Below are positions 1 through 12,800 of a stretch of DNA of 64,000 nucleotides, piece after piece (the first letter of the stretch is position 1; every line of letters starts with the position of its first letter). Origin of the DNA: Phyllostachys edulis (Eukaryota; Streptophyta; Magnoliopsida; Poales; Poaceae). Under the pieces are notes generated by a model. That model was given only the letters and a program-made list of their open reading frames with translations, was not told where the DNA came from and made no database searches. The position numbers and the translations under genes were made by a program. The stretch covers positions 30,886,816 through 30,950,815 of the forward strand of contig CM070563.1 in NCBI GenBank assembly GCA_036346405.1, in the 5' to 3' direction.

Positions 1-878
1 GGCGGTGCGGGAGACGGCGGCGAGGCACGGGATAGAGAGATGGGAGGTAGGAAATGGATCGAAAGTAGAGAAGAATAGTCGTAGCATCGTCGACGGCGGC
101 CATAGCAATGGCGGCGATGGCAAAATGGCTTGCACTCTCTATTTTTCGGGTTGCAGCTACCTCGCCGGCCATGCCTCATTGCCGGCAAGCTCTCTACACG
201 TCTCTCATATTTCTCTCTTACTGACAGGATGTTCTCCTGGTGCAAATTGAAACAAAAAGTAACAAAAGGAGGTGAAAAGTGAAACAAAAAGTAACAAGAG
301 GTGGTACAAAGTGAAAAAATTTACTGAGAGTTATGCAAAATGAAATCATAGTAAGATTACATGATGTAAAATGAAATTTACTCTAAAATTTTTAATGTCA
401 TAGAAGGTAACGTCATTTGGTAAAACTTTGGTGATGTCCAATTTTATAAGTTTTTTTTCCTGTTTATATAGTGTTTTAGGTACCACGAGAATACATAGAA
501 TTAACATATTCAACAGGACGTCGATGTAGGATAGCCTCCATGATAGTTTTTCTTTTTTTGCATCACCGCGACACAATGATAAATGTGATTTAAAACATTG
601 AACTGCATGCATTCTAGGACATAATTCTTTTACTGAAGGAGTATAAATACGTGAGAATCAAATCGAGATAAATAAACAGAAAAGGCAGAACATAAAATCG
701 GGAACAATTACGAATATCGAAGACATGATAAAAGAACGAAATATAAGGAATGATACAAAACTCAGAGGATGTATATCATCATACATACTCAGCAGCTAGA
801 TTTCTTGTTGCCATGCATGTAGGGGTTGGGGATTTCAGGCCTGAATATGTGGCTCTGTTTTTCTTGCTGTTTAATTAG
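1..878. other. Gene-flanking sequence without a supported gene
   Basis: The first ~240 bases are GC-rich (GGCGGCG-type triplets) and may be the edge of a gene or element starting outside the window; the short open frames there have no recognisable domain. From about 248 the sequence becomes A-rich, with an 18-base word TGAAACAAAAAGTAACAA at 248-265 and again at 280-297 (32-bp spacing) plus a weak third copy. The rest is AT-rich and shows nothing I can name, although upstream introns of the gene at 879 may lie here. Confidence 0.3.
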
Positions 879-1505
879 GGGGAACTCCAACGATCAAGGG
901 GAGAAGAGAGTACGATAGTGAGGCGTTCGGTAGGGATAGGTCGACACATGATGGAGTGCTTAAACAGCAAGCAGGCGAGTTTGCTGGGCTTGGCAAACAG
1001 GCGAGGCAGTGAGCACGGCTTGAAGGTGAGCACTAGCTAGTAAATCAGGAGCAACCTATCTGAACTCTGAAGACCATCACGCTTCGTAAACAGTGTTTCG
1101 ATGGGCTGCTTTTTACTCTCGGTGATATATATTTATGATATAATCAGTCATCATTACCCACATCAAAATCTTGGAACTCAAAAATTCACCATGGCATCTT
1201 CCCGCAAAAAAAAATCACCATGGCATATCATTAATTCAAAGTTGATTTCCTATTTGAAACTAGCTAGTAGTAATCTTAGATGATAAGAGTATATTTCTGA
1301 CTTCCTATCACCCACTCTGATCGATCAGGGGCCTACTTCCGATACATCCGACCCAAGTTCAGACGAGGACTCTCCGTCCGAGCCCGGCTTCGACGCGGCG
1401 GCCATGGCGCACGGCATGGTGCTCGGTGGTAGGTTCGGCCTCTCTCGACACGGGCAATGGAGGCCTGCGTTGCCGAGCATCGCAGAAGGAAGTGTTGTCT
1501 GCTAA
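879..1505 (+). CDS. Last two exons of an unidentified host gene (partial)
   Basis: Two exons are inferred, 879-1025 (49 codons) and 1329-1505 (58 codons plus TAA). Exon one follows a pyrimidine-rich tract ending TTAATTAG and ends AAG before GTGAGC. Exon two follows GATCGATCAG. Both are open in the same phase (0/0), and the 303-bp intron between them is AT-rich. The exon-one product is basic (RRSVGIGRHMMECLN, then ANRRGSEHG). Exon two starts with an acidic Ser/Asp stretch (TSDTSDPSSDEDSPSEP) and continues AMAHGMVLGGRFGLSRHGQW. This looks like a low-complexity C-terminal tail; I see no catalytic motif and cannot name the family. No upstream exons were found in 1-878, so the gene either starts outside the window or is a remnant. 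The agreement of splice sites, phase and GC-richer codons is the main support; a chance ORF pair remains possible. Confidence 0.5.
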
Positions 1506-1740
1506 GGGCTAATTGATAACATGTCGCATCTCACGGTGGTGATCACCCTGTAATTTGCAGAGCTCTTATACTCCCGAGTCTCTCACCTGCTGCGTGCCTC
1601 TGCTTGCTGAACGCGTTTGTGGGCTTGTGGCATGGTGTCGTGTGAGGACTCGTTGTACATTTCCATTTTTATAGTTTTTGAACTGTTTAATCATGTTGCT
1701 GTTTGCTGACTCAGCTAATCATTGAAACCTTTTAGAGGGA
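1506..1740 (+). other. Probable 3' UTR of the unidentified gene
   Basis: This is non-coding sequence directly after the stop codon. It is T-rich toward the end (TTGTACATTTCC, then TTTTTATAGTTTTTG) without a perfect AATAAA, which is common in plant 3' ends. The assignment is by position only. No other gene begins here. Confidence 0.3.
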
Positions 1741-1786
1741 GAAGTTTTGATGATGTAGCTGATAGGGGTGTATGCTAAGCTAGGCG

Positions 1787-1958
1787 GCGGATCTAGAAGA
1801 AAAATAACCGGGTGTCCCTCATATATATCATTACATATGTATAGAGTCATTAAGTTTATGTTACGGGTGCACACCTCTATATATATATAGGCTTTAACAA
1901 GATAAAATAAAATTGGATCGGTGTCCTGTACACCCCCTAGACCTACTTGAATCCACCC
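1787..1958. mobile_element. Possible MITE with imperfect terminal inverted repeats
   Basis: The left end GGCGGATCTAGAAG pairs with the reverse complement of the right end (GGTGGATTCAAGTAG). The interior is AT-rich with TATATATA runs and near-symmetric words (GGGTGTCC / GGTGTCCTG). It has no coding capacity. No clear target duplication was seen, so the limits are approximate. Confidence 0.38.
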
Positions 1959-2276
1959 ATGAAGCTAGCTATGAAAATTTTGGAAGCTAGACTGCTAGAG
2001 TAACCCGAAACCAACATCAATTTAGGTGAGGCAAGGCGGTCGATTATGCGAGACGCGCACCTCATTTTGACATGTTCTTATCTTGCAAGAAGGAATCGTC
2101 TTTCAAACATTGAAAGAGCATGTACTGCGTAGAAAGAAGTTTAGCAAATAAAAACTAATTTTTTTGCCATGTAGAATAGATAAGATGTTTATTTTGTTGC
2201 ATCGATACTTAATTCGGCATCGGTGATTAACCGGTGGTTAGGTATATAACTATATATAATAAAAAAAATACAACCA

Positions 2277-2364
2277 GAGCACTTACAAAAGAGATGTTTG
2301 CAATAGAGATTTTTTTTTTACATAGATGCTTGATGATATGGTTATAATATCTCTTTAAGCACTC
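2277..2364. mobile_element. Short MITE-like inverted-repeat element (88 bp)
   Basis: The left end GAGCACTTACAAAAGAGAT is matched inverted on the right (GAGTGCTTAAAGAGAT in reverse complement). Between them are a T9-10 tract and AT-rich sequence. The size and structure fit a small TIR-type MITE. I could not identify the superfamily, and no convincing TSD is visible. Confidence 0.35.
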
Positions 2365-2549
2365 ATGTACGAGTATCTTGCACTGTACGTGACTTTAATA
2401 TTGAAGGCGATTGGGAGATGTCCCAGGTTCCAGCTTAGGTGGAGATGCAGTGAAATTCCTGCGTTTGAAACGGGTATGTCCTTTGCAATGTAGCAACTAA
2501 CATCAACCTTTCCTTCTAGCTAAGTGGAGACTATCATGCCCAGATTTTT

Positions 2550-2622
2550 CAGTTTTTTTTTTGAAACACTGGATGTTGTCACCCATTTCCATTTATTAAT
2601 GAAACCAGATCACAGAGTATGT
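2550..2622 (-). mobile_element. Possible 3' tail of a LINE
   Basis: Read on the reverse strand, this short stretch has TTTCATTAATAAATGG (an AATAAA-containing motif), then TGTTTC followed by about ten A residues. This order is typical of plant L1-type 3' ends. No ORF2 sequence is attached. It is a small, weak match and could be a chance A-tract. Confidence 0.28.
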
Positions 2623-3395
2623 TTTCGGTTTCCAAATCCATACAAATTTCATTGTGCATACATGATGTAACATATCAGTTTTCGGGTTTTCAAAAATCTT
2701 TTTGTATAGTTTAGGTCTCCGAAAAATTTCACCAATTTTTCTTGAATTAATAAAGCTTAATTAGGAATTTCTGAAATTAAAATAATTTAATATGATTAAT
2801 GTAAACTTCAATTAAAGTGAAAACAATTTTATTTGGGTTCCTTGTGTTCCAACGTATTTTCCTGAATATTTTTAAAATTTTTCGAGTTTGTTTGGTATTT
2901 ATTTTAGCTCATTTGATTTTCGAGCCCTCTTAAAATCCAAAATCCAAAATCAATTCTATTTCATTTTCCTTCGTGGGCCGAATTGGCTCGGCCCATCTCC
3001 TTTCACCCTAGCCCAGCCCCACTTCCTCCCCGCTCCACCGCCCCGTCACCCACTTTCCTCCTTGCCATCTCACCTGACCTACCTCCTTCTCTCGGCCCAA
3101 GCGCACCGCCACCACCCGAGCCCACCTGGCACCTGCCACCGTCGCTCGTAGCCGACCCGGACACTGCCTCCGCGCCACCATCGGTGTTCGTGCTGTCCAC
3201 GCCTACCAAGGCCATAGATATCGCCATCCCCATGCGCATCTGCTCCGCCTCACCCCGTCGCCTCCGTGCCCTAGCCATAATCGCCCAGAACACCGCCAAG
3301 AGCCGTCACCCTGGTCTTCTTCTCCAAAACCAGCGCCGCCCCTACGTCACCCGATGTTTGTCGTCGCTGCTCCTCGCGTCGAGTCCTTTCCACCA

Positions 3396-4848
3396 TATAA
3401 CATGCTAGCTAGGCGGAAGCCAAGATGTTACTTAAAAGACTAACATGCAACAACAATACGAAATAATTTCAGCAATTTATCAACTAATAACATGTAAGGA
3501 TCAACAAACAATAGAATGATCATAAGAATTAAACTAGATTTCAGCAACAAGTCAAACTTGTAAATATCAAATCCTATTGAATTATTCAAGATAAAACTAT
3601 CAAGGTTCTATACGAAGAATATCAAGCATTTACTAGTTCAACCAAAGCAAAATGAATGATAGTTTCAAACATCAGAACTCCAATTATTACAATCCTCTTA
3701 TTAAAAGAAAGATAATAACAAGTTCAACTATTTAAAAGGTGATGTATGTGAAGTGAATGAGGTGATCCATGTCTAATCCCTCCCAAGTATGCCGTCATCA
3801 ATGTTCATCTAAAATAAATAAACACAAGCAAGAATGAGTCCACGACTCAGCAAGTACAACAGAATAATATGAACAATACTGAATAAGAACATAACCATCA
3901 CATTATAGAATATGAATGTAGAATGACAGAAATCATATGAATGAATGAAATGCATGATCTTCTCTTCTGCTTATACTAGTATAGCCAGTGAACACCTGTT
4001 AGTGTTCACTCAGGCCCGCATTATCCAAAATACGGGGATCCAAGGCCTATATGAAGAATGTTTCATAACGGGGATTCAATTTGCCCACATTGGAATGGTG
4101 GGTCTTATGTGCCCATATTGGAATGATGGGTCTTTATTTTCCACTCTTGTGGGTGATTCATGAACATATGATTGAATGAATGAATATGAATATGAAAGTC
4201 ATAATCTCATGAAGTATGGATTAACATACGTGGAAAGAACAGGAATCGTTGGAATTTACTCATAAACTATAGAATGTAATCATAGCATGAACAACAAGCA
4301 ATCGAACAATCAACAACAATATAATCCACAAAGTACTTGCCTTTCGCGCTGCGATGTGTTAGGAGGCAAGGATGATACCACTAATCCCAAACCCTCTCCT
4401 CCCTTGAAGACACCAATGAAACCAGCTGGAGATCTCCTACGAAGAACTCCTCCTTCCCCGTCCCCTTCCTTTCACCTTTGACGAACACCACCACGGCCTC
4501 TCCCTCCATCTGCAACCTTGGACAGCAGCAAGGAGGCCCCACCAATGGAGGGGAGGTGCTAGTCTAGAGGGGAGAAAGGGGGTGGCGGCTCAAGGGAGGG
4601 AGTGGAGGTGCCTAGGAGGGAAAGGAGGGAGGCCGGGTAGGGTTTAGGGGGTGGGGGTGGCGCCCCCCTTTTGGCTGGCCAAGCATGGGCCTCCTGGGCC
4701 AAGGCCCAGGGCCCATGTTGGCACACAAACGCGGAAAACCCCTTTTAAAAAGTTTATTCTCCCTTTTGCTTGCATTCCTTCCTTAGAAAAAATAATCAAA
4801 ATATTACAATTTCATCCAGAAAAAGAAAAACTGAGATGGAGTATTACA
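3396..4848 (-). mobile_element. Solo LTR of a second family, reversed, nested in LTR A
   Basis: Read on the reverse strand it starts TGTAATACTCC and carries a stretch of the type 'TTGTACTTGCTGAGTCGTGG', common in grass Gypsy LTRs. It ends near 'GGCTTCCGCCTAGCTAG' and then CATGTTATA, so the terminal CA has decayed. The flanks CACCA (3391-3395) and CACCG (4849-4853) match at four of five bases, and the mismatch is at a CpG. Length is 1453 bp. There is no coding content; the polypurine-rich block at 4500-4640 is part of the LTR. Confidence 0.7.
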
Positions 4849-4911
4849 CACCGTCAGCTTCACCTCATCATCCTCTGTCAATCCTTTCGGTCAATTGGAG
4901 TTCCTGTGATA

Positions 4912-6046
4912 AGGCCCCTGGTGCATGTAGTACAATGGTGAGTAACTCTAGAGTGCCAACTTGTACTAGATCTTTAGTTGGCATTGATTTGCAACAAAAG
5001 GGAGAAACTTTTCATGCGGCCAAGAGGAAGGAGAGGGAGGTAGGCCGAGGAGGAGGGAGATCAAGCTATGGAGAGTTGCAATTAAGCTAAATCAAGAAGA
5101 AAGAAGCCAAGGAGATAACAAATCCGAATTGCATTCGGATTGAGCAAAATCAGGGCAAACCGCATTGGATTTGGATTAGATTGATCCCAATTTGAATTTT
5201 CATGTAAAAGTTTATTTATTTTCAGAAATTAGGTCAGTTTAATTTCTGAATTAGAGTAACTTTTAATTTTGAATTTAGAAATAAGGGGGAGATGGAATTC
5301 AGCCATATGGCCAAAACCAAGTGGAATTCAGATTCCCCCCAAATCCGAGTGGAATATGTATAGAACCTGAGGTTGGCACATCATCTATCACATGAGCCTT
5401 AGAATAAGCTTTCCAACGAATACTCATGCATCTAAAACGGACTCCATATGTGGAAGTTATGGGCTTTTCAAGTTCAGGTCCTACTGTTGATTCCAAATTT
5501 GATGCTAATTCCATATTGGAAAGAGTTTCTTCCACCCAATCTGAATTGGGAAGGGAGTAGGGCCCCTATTCCGAAATTGAGAGGGAAAACCACCCCCTTG
5601 GCCAGCCATGAGGAAGGAGAGGAAGTCCTATATATTTAGGGGTAGGCCCCCATTGTAAGTAAGTTCGAGTTTAAGAAAATACAGAAAAGTCACATGTTTA
5701 TATGGTGCATAATGAGTACATGTGTGTCAGAAATTCCCATCTAGGGTTTGTGATTGCGTGAATATTGAAGGGTGGTTATTCTTCCAAGATTTGTGATTCC
5801 TTATTGATTATCTCACCAATTCGTGGCATCCTCAATTGCTCACGGTTTGGTGTTGTTCTTTGGGTTTGATTTCATTTCTCTCTTTGGATTGATTAAATAT
5901 TAACCAAGTACCATTACTTGCTTTGGAGATAAACTTGTTCTTCCTTTTTGCCGAACCAAGAAAGAGGGAAGCTAGATTTTTGCTTTGATCAAGATTGAAA
6001 TTCAAGTATCGTGAAAGATTGGGCTACATTACGTATCAACGACACA
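4912..6046 (+). mobile_element. LTR-like insertion with possible degenerate primer-binding site, boundaries uncertain
   Basis: This segment is absent from the equivalent part of LTR B. It begins near TGTGATAAGGCCCC and has a TATA-like CTATATATTTAGG near 5626 and a 300-400 base leader after it. It ends near CAACGACACA, followed by TTGTATCATATC, which matches the initiator-Met primer site TGGTATCAGAGC at nine of twelve bases (all differences G to T). This would fit a 5' LTR plus primer site with the rest of the element lost. No target duplication was found, so the call is tentative. Confidence 0.4.
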
Positions 6047-8821
6047 TTGATTTGTATCATATCGCCGTTGCTGTCTTCTTCTTCCCCACCTCTGACCACG
6101 TTCCGCGATGGCTGAAACACCTCCTTCATGTTCCCTGTCGCATCGGTGGGTCCTTCACAAATCCTTTTGTGTCACCTTACGTTCCACACCCTGATCTATC
6201 TTTTCCCTCGGTTGATTTCGAGTTTTGTTCACTATGCATCGCATTTGGCTCCATCTTCTTTGTCTTCGGTCACCAACCTTTGCCGCCCGATTCCGCCTCT
6301 TCAGTGAGTCTTTGCCGTTCATCTTCACCTCCATCACCTTCCCCGAGCCATGTTCTACCTCGTGCTCACTCTCTCACCGCCGATGCGTCCTTCCACGTTG
6401 TCGCCGTTGTGCAACCCGTCGCCGCCGCCGGTCGCCCAAGCTCATCACCAACGATGTTGACCACGTCGTCACGTTCGCTTCATCGTCCTCTCCGTGTTGC
6501 ACCCCACCACCTGCGCCGCTGTGACCCTTAGCACCGGCAAGCCATCAGGCCCAAGCATCGCTGGTGCCACGTCAGAGCCACGTCGTCGCCTCGTCAGCAT
6601 CGTTCACCACCTCAGCTGCACGTGAGCTTTTGTGCACACATGGCACGCGGCGTGGATGCTTACGTGGCACACTGAGCCCAAACCCTAGATTGAAATCTAT
6701 GTGGACTTGGTCCACCGGGAGCCGAGCCACTTACACGTGGACACCACCCTGTTAGTTTCCAATTTCGTGAATCCAGTTCGGCATGGACCCAAGCCTTCTT
6801 CATGGACCTGGTCCATGGACCAGTGACCCACATGCTAGCCTCTAGGCTTTTTCCAGAATTTCCTTTTATTCCAAAAATCTAGAAATTCGATGGGACCCAC
6901 ATGTCATCCTCTCGGCATTTTCCAAAATTCCCGAAAATAAATATTACAAGAATATTCCTTTGGCCCGACCTGTGAGTGACTCATACTCTCTCTCCCTTTT
7001 CTTTTTCTTGATTTTCTTTCCCGATCAAAGTTTCGAGAGCTCGTTCTTCTTCATACGAACTCCGATTGAACCTGTTCAAATTTCTAAATTCATATAAAAT
7101 CAAGCCCTACCTCCCAGTACCTTTGAATTTAAATTTGGAGTTTATTTTATTTGTCTTTCTGAATTTTGTTTGTTTTGTCCTTTCTCTCTCGTAAGACGTT
7201 GACATTCTAAAATCGCTGGAAGGAGCTGAAGGTCAAGGAAGTCGAAGATCGAAGACAAGCAATAATAGTGTAGCTATAGTAAGGAAATTTGTGCTTTGAT
7301 CATATTGCACCCAATTTTACAAAACCCACTTTGTGTTAAATTATTGCATGTTAATTCAATTAGCAAATTTTTTGTTTTTTTGGAATTAGCTATGCAACCT
7401 ATTTGATTATGTCTACCTTGTGAATTGTATTATCATGATCCATGGTCACCCTAGGTTGGATACTTATTTAGTTGGTCAATATTGTAGAACCAACGTGGGT
7501 TGGTTTAGACATGATTAGTATACTTAGTCATGCAACAGACATTCATACCATTTTAATGGCAAATTCATACCTGACTAAGTGATTATAGAATATCTTTGTG
7601 ATAATTGGTATGACATGTGTTGTCACTCAGTGGAAGCATGTGTTGCACTTTAATCAACTAGGTGGAAAAATGTTTAGATTGGTGGCTTTGTGATTGGGAT
7701 CTTGGTGAATATGTGTAGTAAATTGGTAGTCTCGCCCTGATCAAATTAAGGACTTAATTTTGTACGCATTGAACTAAACTATACAGTATGATCGCATGCT
7801 TGGAATGGGATAAGCCTAGTTTAGTAAGTTATAGAGTCTCAACATTGGCTGCCTCATCCAGTAGATTAGCTCAGTGAATGGGTGGAGATGTGGAGTCATG
7901 TGTTGAGGCATATTTATGGATGGTTCGACGTTTACATATCCAACGGTGTGCCCCAGTTCAACATCTGTGTGATGGAAAGTTACCGGCTTAATGCTCACCG
8001 GGAGGGCCAATTATTGAGATGAAGTTTCAGAAAGGCTTTATTGTGATCTTCTCTGTACAAGTTGGATCTTGTGAGTAAAGTGTACATCCTCTGCATAGTG
8101 TTAATAATCTATTCGAATAGCTACATCTGTGTTCATGGACATGCTCAGGGATTTCACACGAGGGGTAGACTTTACAAAACAAAACTGGGATGGACAGCTA
8201 TGTGAATAAACTGATACAACTGTGTGAATGAAGTTGTTTAGGCTATGTGAACTTTGTAAAACTCTTGTTTACTTAATATTACTATTTGTTTGCAATTATG
8301 CTTTCAATATATTTTTCGTATTCAATTGCAAATGTTCGCTTTATGCAAAACAAGCCAGGTTAGCCATATCCTTTGGAATAAGCGATCATCTATACTTGCA
8401 TTCTGTGGTACAAGTTGCTAAGTACTCCATCTACTCACTATTGCTATAAACAATGTTGCTCAGTTTTTGAAGATTACATCCATTCATCGTTGGTCAACAA
8501 GGACTACTTGAATGCACGTGGAGAACTAGGTCGCGCTACCCTAGTTGATTACCTATGAGCATATGGATAGGCTACACTAAAGTTATTATGTTTTCTTCCG
8601 TTGTAGCTTATTTGAAATATTTGCCTTGTGAGGCATAAATTGTAAGCTTCGACTATAAGGTCGCTACTCTTATAATTATTGTTAAATTGTATATTTCTTA
8701 GTTATCATTGTATATGGAATGATATTTTATCGATGTTGCTACTATGTGCACTAGCGTGATCCTAGACTAGTTTAGTATACACGGAGGGTCCGGATTTGCA
8801 TATTCGGATCCTGACACATGA

Positions 8822-8998
8822 TAATAGACCATGGCTCTACCACCCTTATTACCTATACTTTATTTTCAGCCAAAGAAAATAACAGTAACATCAGCTATTA
8901 CATCAGTATTCCACGCACATTCCTTTTCTCTGCTAACAATCTTCAAGCTTCTGCCACCATCATCACATCTCATAGCCATATTGGTCCCTCCATATCAC
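8822..8998. other. Short spacer between LTR A and the hAT-like element
   Basis: This is AT-rich sequence with no open frame of note and no repeat structure I can see. It probably belongs to the original intergenic DNA or to an older element. Its continuation is at about 14723-15109. Confidence 0.3.
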
Positions 8999-9419
8999 TA
9001 GGGGTGAAAATGGGCCAAATACGGACAGATAATGGCTTTGCCATATTGTTTTCATATTTTTTCCTGGACGCAGATACCAATATGAATACATTGGATATGA
9101 ATAAAAATACAAATAATGTCAAATACAAATATGGAGCGAATACGAATCGAAACGAATACGCTCACGAATATGTTTCGAAACATGAAAACCCCTTAAATTG
9201 TACACTAGAAATTAACGAAAACATATAACTAGTTTATTTGATCCAAATATTCATTATATATTCATACTTTTAGCAACCACACATAACATTGGCACTTGCA
9301 AGCTGCATTAATTAGCTCATTACAGATATAACACTTAGTTTACCACATTTAGTTCAAAACTCATAAGTTATCATACATTCACACTTAGTTCATCACATAC
9401 AATAAAACTTATTTCACAC

Positions 9420-9840
9420 TTAGCGACGTCGGCGAGCAGGGCAAGGAGTCCTGATCGTCAAACCCAATGACCCCCACAAAGCGCACGACCAGCCAACTAG
9501 CCAAGGACTAGGCGTCAGCGAGAAAGACGGGCATAGTGCAGCACCAGCGGAGTCGACGTGCCGATCCAGACTCTGGAGTGCGACACCGACGGGATCGACG
9601 GGCAGAGCCAAAGTGCTACGCTGGAGGGGTCGATGGGCATAGACAGAGTGCGACACCGGTGGGGCAGCAAGGCCACGACAGGACGAGGGGCAACGTCGGC
9701 GAGCAGGGCGTGGCTGCATGGGGATCGACTTGAGTGCCTGACACCCTTAACGAATGGGAAATTGGGGATCGGCCTGAGGAAAGGAAACCCTACTACTACT
9801 ATGTTGGTGTGTTGTGTGATGATGGGCTGGGTGTGATGAC
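9420..9840. other. GC-rich block inside the hAT-like element
   Basis: The composition changes sharply from AT-rich element ends to about 420 bases rich in GCGAC, GGCAGAGC and GGGGTCGA words. Short frames are open on both strands but have no domain I recognise. CGTCGGCGAGCAGGGC occurs near both the left (about 9425) and right (about 9693) parts, with a middle composed of related words, so it may be degenerate tandem repeats. It could equally be a captured gene fragment. Confidence 0.3.
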
Positions 9841-9887
9841 GATGATGGGCCAGCTGGGTTGGGCTGAACTATTGAAGCCTTGAAGGG

Positions 9888-12800
9888 TGTAACAGTCCCA
9901 GTTTTAATGAACAGTAATAAGATGCTTTTTCATAGCATTACTGCTCATTTTTGAAACCTGGGCATTTTGCTACAAACTAAAACCTTCCTTTTGTAGTCAA
10001 AACCCAAAACTTGTTTGAATCTTCAAAAGAAAATACCAATCAATGTTGGTATTAAGACCGGGAAGCGTTTTTAATAAAGACTAAATGGATTATTTTGACT
10101 AAAAATAGTTTTTGTGAAATTTTTAAAGAATATTTTGACTTTGAGAAAAATATTTGTCTTTAAATAAACCTATTCGGGTTAAATGAATTATTTATGTAAT
10201 TTAAACTGAGAAACAGTGGTTTTCAAAATTTATTTGGGGAATATATCATCCCAGTAGCAATTCTGCAAAATTTCATATTTTTACAAATTTATTTGCTATT
10301 TCTAAAGCCCCGGTCAAACTTTTGAAGTTTTGAATTGAGTTGATCAATTCTTGGTCTAACCTCACCAATACCAGCATTGTTATAACCGAACTCAAGTGCC
10401 TTGAGTTCAAACTTTACTGAATCGGGCCACTTTTAAACGTGTTCGTGCGCGTGCCCCAAACTTCCTTCGACGCGAGCCGTCGATCTCCTCACTGACGGCT
10501 AAGATTGCGGGGCTGTGTGGGTCATCCACGCATGCGAGCTGCAATCCCTACCGTCGGATTCCCATCCAACCGCGGCCAGCCGTGGCTTTGAGAACCTAAC
10601 GCGCATCCAACTCATGGCCGTTAGATCTCAACGAACGGGCCAGATGCTTTGGGCCATTCGGACCATCCCGATCAGCCATCCAATATTGACCGCAGGATCT
10701 AAATCGTGCGGCGCACAATTATCGGGCTATACCATTTTTGAATGGTGAGAGCTGAGATATGTGCGAGCCGTTGGATCCTCAATGAGCGGGCCAGATCATG
10801 TGGGCCGTTCGGACCATCCGAACCCCACATCGATCTCCACCGTTGGATTTTGATCGCACAGACTGCATTGATGGGCCGTTCGGACCACCTCATCGTCCCT
10901 TCAATCCCGGCCATTGAATTCAGATCCAACCGTTCGGTCCTTTTTAATTCAGAACTTAAGGGCGCACAATAAAGGGCGACTGTTAGATTCTGATCGTATG
11001 GCGTCGCTTTAACCCGCTTGCGCCTAGGACCCAGATCTCGCTGTGGCCGTCGGATTGAAATCGCACGGTCCACATGGCTAGATACCGGTTAGATCTCAAT
11101 GTTCATCTCCATCGCAACCGCTCGTTTTTAATCAAACGACTGATGTTCTTTGGGAATCGTAGTGTGTTGTGCGTTGCTGTGGCTGACGTTGGGACCCACT
11201 CGTCAGTGACGTTCTTCCTTTCTTCCTTGCGCCTGTGCTTCGTCGCCGACTCCCTCGCCGGAGCGGTGGCATTGTACAGTGATTGTGCGAATATTCTTTT
11301 GGTATTTGGCATCAGATTGCCACCTCATCAGCTCTGGAGAATTCTCACTTGCTCTAGGAGATCAAACTCTATATAAACCCTACTTTCTGAGCCTCTGTCG
11401 TTGTTGACCGAAAAGAGCTCCTCTAGTTCTTCCTCCCTTTCCAGTGAAACTTCCTTGCTCTTACCCTTGTTCAACTATAAACATGCCTAAATCTCATGTT
11501 AATGTGGATTTCGGGCATCTATTGTAGGGTTGGACAAAGGTTCGCTCTCTGTCGTCTTAAGCCAGTTGGAACACCACCTCGGTGAAGTCTTATCCCGGTG
11601 AGTTAGACTCCATTCCTTCCTATCAAGAACGTGTGTGGTAGTCTTTAGAGCTTAAGTTTCTATCATTTTCATTTTTGGTCAGACCAGAGAAGAGAACTTT
11701 GGATCTTTACTGTTTTGGTCAAGAACTTGACTTCATCTTCTTCTACTCAAGCTGGTAAGCTCAGACCTTAATTCTTGTCACCTTGAGCACCCTAAGGACC
11801 TCAGTAACTCACATGCATCACTCACTTATGCATGTAATACTCCAATTGTCTTAACACCGAAATGTTGTTTTATATAACTTTTCGGTCTTTCATGTCGTTT
11901 TCAAGTTCTAGGGTTTCTCATGTTATCTTATCAGCTTATTTATGTTCTATCTAAACCCTAGCAGCATAAGCAGTTGTTCTTTTTATTCTTAATGCCTTCA
12001 ACTTAACTGTTTATCAAAGTCCTTCCTTTGTCAGTTGTTGTCGGGCAAACCGACAAAATCTGTAGTTCTGTCCATTTTCTGTTAATCTTGCTAATAAGGG
12101 TTAACAAGGGTTGGTCTAGGGTATTATCTTTCTTAAATATTAGGTTTAGCTCTAACAAGAATCTGGTGTTTAAGTATGTAACCTATAAGCAAGAATCTTC
12201 AATTCTGGACTTTGCTGTTTTGTTGCCGGTTGAACCGACAACATGCACAGCAAGGTTTTCAATTTCTTAAATTACTGTCAATTAATTATTAAATGATGAG
12301 TTAGGTTACTATCCTAGCTTTGAATACTCTTAGTTCAAGCAAAGTATTTCATTTATGTGATGTTTAGCTCGGCAAACAATTCAATTGTAATCTGTCCTGT
12401 TTCAGTTTCTAAAATCTGAAACTGTAGTTCTAAACCCAAACTCTAATTTGTGGTAAATAATACTAACAGAAGTTAGTTGTAGACTATTGTTCCTATTTAA
12501 ATTAGATGTAGCTTAAGCATGTTGCTAATGATGCATTAAGCCATTGACTATGCATTTTTTTTACATGCTGTTCTCTGCCTTTTTCCTTGTATTCATTGGA
12601 TTTTATTTTCTTTTAGATTCTGGTTCTTCTGAAGTGGTTGAATCTGGTATTGAGCAACAAGAATTTGAATAAGAGGTTTACTATTATTACCAAGGCAAGC
12701 ATCCTCTCTGCACCATGTTGATCCTAATTTTGAACTGTAGATTTCTAAAACCAGTGACACTGTTGCATGCTAATTTCTTAAAAATTTATTTGTGATCTGT

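Larger units (their letters stand above)
2666..8816 (+). mobile_element. Solo LTR A of a long-LTR Gypsy-type family
   Basis: It begins TGTAACATATCAG and ends GGATCCTGACA, flanked by a perfect 5-bp duplication CATGA at 2661-2665 and 8817-8821. After removal of the two inner insertions the LTR is about 3.5 kb, close to LTR B (about 3.3 kb), with which it aligns through the start, the 'CGAACTCCGATTGA' stretch near 7055 and the final 1.8 kb. The conserved core palindrome CTATTCGAATAG is at 8109-8120. A C-rich, codon-like stretch (3000-3390, 6060-6760) corresponds to the transcribed leader part of the LTR and explains the short ORFs there; I see no gene. No internal gag-pol region or second LTR is present, so recombination between LTRs is the likely origin. 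Confidence 0.88.

Noticed and set aside
3003..3299. 98-codon reverse ORF and overlapping forward ORFs in LTR A
   Set aside because: They lie in the C-rich leader of a solo LTR; equivalent places in LTRs B and D have different, unrelated frames.
5995..6531. 178-codon forward ORF
   Set aside because: It crosses from the inserted LTR-like piece into LTR A leader sequence, so it cannot be a single ancestral gene.
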